Assembly (NCBI RefSeq): GCF_023721815.1
Contig: NZ_JAMDLI010000007.1
Coordinates: 361,137-425,136, forward strand
Direction: 5' to 3'
DNA length: 64,000 nucleotides
From: Pleomorphomonas sp. JP5
GTDB taxonomy: Bacteria; Pseudomonadota; Alphaproteobacteria; Rhizobiales; Pleomorphomonadaceae
Part shown: one piece after another, positions 61,324-64,000 of the stretch
Position numbering within the stretch: position 1 is the first letter of the stretch
Layout: each line of letters starts with the position of its first letter
Notes under the pieces: generated by a model
Told to the model about the DNA's origin: nothing
Databases searched by the model: none
What the model saw: only the letters and a program-made list of their open reading frames with translations
Made by a program: the position numbers and the translations under genes

Positions 61324-61784
61324 GACCGCCTCCGGATGCTCTACCGGGTCGACAGAAGATCGGCCGGAGAACTCATCACTTGTGCGAGATCGCGTTGTCC
61401 TTCGCTCGGGAGAGGTGGCTGGCAGGCTCGCGGTGACCGGCACGGAGGTTGAAGTCCGTGACCCTCGGAACCGAAGAAGGCCTTGTCAGACGACCATCAA
61501 AGCATAGTTACAGAACGATCTCTCAGGTCTGGTTGCCACAAAGACAAAGACCTGACAACGGTCCGTTTGCCGGCGATCTGGGAAAATACCAGCTTTCCCC
61601 TTTTTTGGCCTGTGAGCGCTTTGGCAAGGGCCTGTCGTCATTGACAGATGATACCGCCCTGCTATTGATCGGCCGCTTTAGCCGAAAGACGTAATGGCGC
61701 GTCGTATCTGCCGGAAGATACGTATTTGTCCGTCATTTGGCTTGCCCAAGGAGTTTTCCGGCCAAATCCTGTCAGGAAATAACA
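61324..61784. promoter_or_regulatory. Divergent DUF4164/tkt gap with tkt promoter candidates
   Basis: 461 bases. TTGACA (61641-61646) and TATTGA (61663-61668), 16 bases apart, form a good plus-strand promoter. Downstream a perfect 7-bp inverted repeat cgtatct (61703-61709) / agatacg (61716-61722) could be an operator or leader hairpin. No gene is evident in 61324-61630. Confidence 0.6.
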
Positions 61785-63770
61785 ATGACTGACTCTGCCC
61801 GGTACAAGAATATGGCCAACGCCATCCGCGCTCTTGCGATGGATGCTGTCGAAAAGGCCAAGTCCGGCCACCCCGGCATGCCCATGGGCACCGCGGATAT
61901 CGCCACTGTTCTTTTCGGCGACGTCATCAAGTTCGACGCCGCCGCCCCCGCCTGGCCCGACCGCGACCGCTTCATCCTGTCGGCCGGCCACGGCTCGATG
62001 CTGCTCTATTCCGTCCTCCACCTGATCGGTGTCGAGGATGTTTCGATGGACGACCTCAAGACCTTCCGCCAGTGGGGCTCCAAGTGCGCCGGCCACCCGG
62101 AATACGGTTATGCCCAGGGCATCGAGACCACCACCGGCCCGCTTGGCCAGGGGCTTGCCATGTCGGTCGGCTTCGCGCTCGCCGAGCGCATGCTGAACGC
62201 CCAGTTCGGCGACGACCTCGTTGACCATCGCACCTACGTGCTGGCCGGCGACGGCTGCCTGATGGAAGGCATCAGCCACGAGGCGATCTCGCTGGCCGGC
62301 CACCTCAAGCTCAACAAGCTCGTTCTGATCTGGGACGACAACGGCATTTCAATCGATGGACCCATCTCGGTTTCCGAGAGCGGCGACATCCCGGCCCGCT
62401 TCCGCGCCGCCGGCTGGAACACCGACGCCGTCGACGGCCATGATCCCGTGGCGATCCTCGCCGCCCTCGAGCGCGCCAAGAAATCCGACAAGCCGGTGCT
62501 GATCGCCGCCAAGACGACCATCGGCTTCGGCGCGCCCACCAAGGCCGGCACCCACGCCGTCCACGGCGCTCCGCTCGGCGCCGCCGAGATCGCCGGCGCC
62601 CGCGAGAAGCTCGGCTGGCCCTATGCGCCCTTCGAGGTTCCCGCCGAGATCCTCGCCGACTGGCGCGCCGCCGGCAAGCGTGCCGCCAAGGACCGCGACG
62701 CCTGGCTCGCCCGCTACAATGCCCTCGACGCCAAGACGCGCGCCGAGTTCGACCGCCGCGTCGCCGGCGACCTGCCGGCCGCCTTCAACGACGCCATGGC
62801 CGCCTACAAGGCCAAGCTGGTCGCCGAACTGCCCAAGGTCGCCTCGCGCAAGGCCTCCGAGATGGCCCTCGAAGTCGTCAACGGCTCCATCCCCGAGATG
62901 GCCGGCGGCTCGGCCGACCTCACCGGCTCCAACCTGACCAAGACCAAGGGCCAGGAAGCGGTGAAGGCGCCCGCCTACACGGGCAGCTACATCCACTACG
63001 GCATCCGCGAGTTCGGCATGAGCGCCGCCATGAACGGCATCGCGCTGCACGGCGGCTTCATCCCCTACGGCGGCACCTTCCTGGTGTTCTCCGACTACGC
63101 CCGTCCGGCCATGCGCCTGTCGGCCCTGATGCACCAGCGCGTCGTCTACGTCATGACCCATGACTCCATCGGTCTCGGCGAGGACGGCCCGACGCATCAG
63201 CCGATCGAGCATCTGGCCTCGCTGCGCGCCATCCCGAACATGACGGTCATCCGTCCGGCCGACGCCTACGAGACGGCCGAGGCCTGGGAGTTCGCGCTCA
63301 ACCACAAGAAGGGCCCGACGACCCTGGCGCTGTCGCGCCAGAACCTGCCGGCGGTCCGCTTCGAGGTCAGCGCCGACAACAAGGTCGCTAAGGGCGCCTA
63401 TGAAGTCGCGGCAGCCGAAGGCCGGGCCGAAGTGTCGATCTTCGCCACCGGCTCGGAAGTCGCCATCGCTCTCGACGCCAAGAAGCTGCTCGACGCCGCC
63501 GGCCATCCGACGCGCGTCGTCTCGGTTCCGAGCTTCGAGAACTTCCGCGCCCAGTCCGACGCCTATCGCGCCGAAGTCATCGGTGGCGCCAAGGTGAAGG
63601 TCGGCGTCGAAGCCGCCCTGCGCATGGGTTGGGACGAGATCATCGGCTCCGACGGTATCTTCGTCGGCATGACCGGCTTCGGCGCCTCGGCGCCGATCGA
63701 ACTGCTCTACGAGAAGTTCGGCATCACCGCGAGCCGTATCGCCGAGCTCGCCTCGGTCAAGTTGGGTTGA
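61785..63770 (+). CDS. tkt: Transketolase
   Basis: 661 residues. TPP-dependent enzyme of the pentose phosphate and Calvin cycles. Motifs: [19 protein letters not shown] near 25-45, [15 protein letters not shown], the TPP/Mg motif [20 protein letters not shown] through [10 protein letters not shown], and [35 protein letters not shown] in the pyrimidine domain. The start gives [24 protein letters not shown] lies 8 bases upstream. gap follows in the same direction. Confidence 0.98.
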   Translation: MTDSARYKNMANAIRALAMDAVEKAKSGHPGMPMGTADIATVLFGDVIKFDAAAPAWPDRDRFILSAGHGSMLLYSVLHLIGVEDVSMDDLKTFRQWGSKCAGHPEYGYAQGIETTTGPLGQGLAMSVGFALAERMLNAQFGDDLVDHRTYVLAGDGCLMEGISHEAISLAGHLKLNKLVLIWDDNGISIDGPISVSESGDIPARFRAAGWNTDAVDGHDPVAILAALERAKKSDKPVLIAAKTTIGFGAPTKAGTHAVHGAPLGAAEIAGAREKLGWPYAPFEVPAEILADWRAAGKRAAKDRDAWLARYNALDAKTRAEFDRRVAGDLPAAFNDAMAAYKAKLVAELPKVASRKASEMALEVVNGSIPEMAGGSADLTGSNLTKTKGQEAVKAPAYTGSYIHYGIREFGMSAAMNGIALHGGFIPYGGTFLVFSDYARPAMRLSALMHQRVVYVMTHDSIGLGEDGPTHQPIEHLASLRAIPNMTVIRPADAYETAEAWEFALNHKKGPTTLALSRQNLPAVRFEVSADNKVAKGAYEVAAAEGRAEVSIFATGSEVAIALDAKKLLDAAGHPTRVVSVPSFENFRAQSDAYRAEVIGGAKVKVGVEAALRMGWDEIIGSDGIFVGMTGFGASAPIELLYEKFGITASRIAELASVKLG

Positions 63771-63778
63771 CGGCATTG

Positions 63779-63817
63779 CCCGGTGGGGACGGCGGTCTTC
63801 CCGCCTTTCCCACCGGG
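63779..63817 (+). terminator. Terminator-like hairpin between tkt and gap
   Basis: cccggtggg (63779-63787) / cccaccggg (63809-63817), perfect 9-bp stem with an inner ggcgg/ccgcc helix; no T-run follows, so it may be an RNA-stability or partial termination element. Confidence 0.5.
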
Positions 63818-63916
63818 TGAGGAAAGTTGGGGGAGGCTCCGGAACCCGCCGGACTTCCTCCGTTCCAAACGAGGATCGGGCCGAACAGTGCCCGCCTCAG
63901 CATCAGGAGACAGACA

Positions 63917-64000
63917 ATGGCAGTAAAGGTCGCCATCAACGGCTTTGGTCGTATCGGTCGTAACGTTCTGCGCGCGATCGTCGAGTCCGGTCGCAAGGAC
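63917..64000 (+). CDS. gap: Glyceraldehyde-3-phosphate dehydrogenase, N-terminal part (cut by window edge)
   Basis: 28 residues visible, [20 protein letters not shown]..., the NAD-binding Rossmann loop GFGRIGR of type I GAPDH. The remainder is beyond the right edge. tkt-gap(-pgk) order is common in Hyphomicrobiales. AGGAGA lies 5-6 bases before the ATG. Confidence 0.93.
   Translation, partial: MAVKVAINGFGRIGRNVLRAIVESGRKD

Overview
The window is chromosomal DNA of a high-GC alphaproteobacterium, almost certainly of the order Hyphomicrobiales (Rhizobiales). The evidence is the gene content and gene order: ctrA divergent from fliI-fliJ; chpT upstream of cheA-cheW-cheY-cheB-cheR; pgsA-moaD-moaE; ybjN / UbiK-like / lgt / midA / pgeF; prs, rplY, pth, ychF; yebC, ruvC, ruvA; and zapA, a 6S RNA candidate, a 5-formyltetrahydrofolate cyclo-ligase gene, tkt and gap. 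GANTC (CcrM) and TTAACCAT (CtrA-type) motifs upstream of ctrA and rhizobial-type palindromic repeats fit the same group. Genus is not determinable by reading; a Pleomorphomonas-like lineage is only a guess. No rRNA, tRNA, CRISPR array, transposase, integrase or prophage gene was seen.

Layout. 1-4.1 kb: end of a MarR gene, a soluble globin-type chemoreceptor, a flavodoxin-fold oxidoreductase and an MFS transporter. 4.1-7.0 kb: pirin, then an AbrB/PIN toxin-antitoxin pair lying between two perfect 60-bp direct repeats, then moaE, moaD and pgsA. 7.2-12 kb: SMR exporter plus TetR regulator, DUF1345 and DUF3313 genes, then uvrC. 12.1-19 kb: ybjN, UbiK-like, lgt, midA, a nucleotidyltransferase, pgeF, a lipoprotein and prs. 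19-24 kb: a sugar 2-epimerase, a small secreted cysteine-rich protein, rplY, pth and ychF. 24.4-34.5 kb: fliJ-fliI and ctrA with a regulatory region rich in GANTC sites, cutA, NAD kinase, an Hpt protein, DUF2336, a YqaA-like membrane protein, a lytic transglycosylase-like protein, a degenerate aldolase-like protein and a CNNM/CorC-type protein. 34.6-38.9 kb: MarR regulator, an AT-rich intergenic stretch, a Zur-box promoter with a 56-aa membrane protein gene coupled to znuC-znuB, a coiled-coil membrane protein and eipA. 39-46.4 kb: YHS protein, chpT and a five-gene chemotaxis operon. 46.4-58 kb: mostly accessory metabolism (nitroreductase, SDR, old yellow enzyme, periplasmic NUP-family protein, GFA protein, DUF2975/HTH pair, PAS-GAF protein) around ruvC-ruvA. 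57.4-64 kb: yebC, ymdB-type phosphoesterase, 5-FCL ligase, 6S RNA candidate, small membrane protein, zapA, DUF4164, tkt and the start of gap.

How it works together: the core is cell-cycle control (CtrA, its phosphotransferase ChpT, a second Hpt protein), motility (FliI/FliJ, Che proteins, a cytosolic chemoreceptor) and envelope biogenesis (Lgt, PgeF, EipA, lipoproteins). Several conserved linkages are broken by accessory genes: uvrC from pgsA, yebC from ruvC, and no ruvB after ruvA. The most unusual structure is the toxin-antitoxin cassette at 4.94-5.73 kb: its flanking repeats are a duplicated copy of the pirin/moaE convergent gene junction, so that the toxin borrows its last residues and stop codon from the pirin gene tail.
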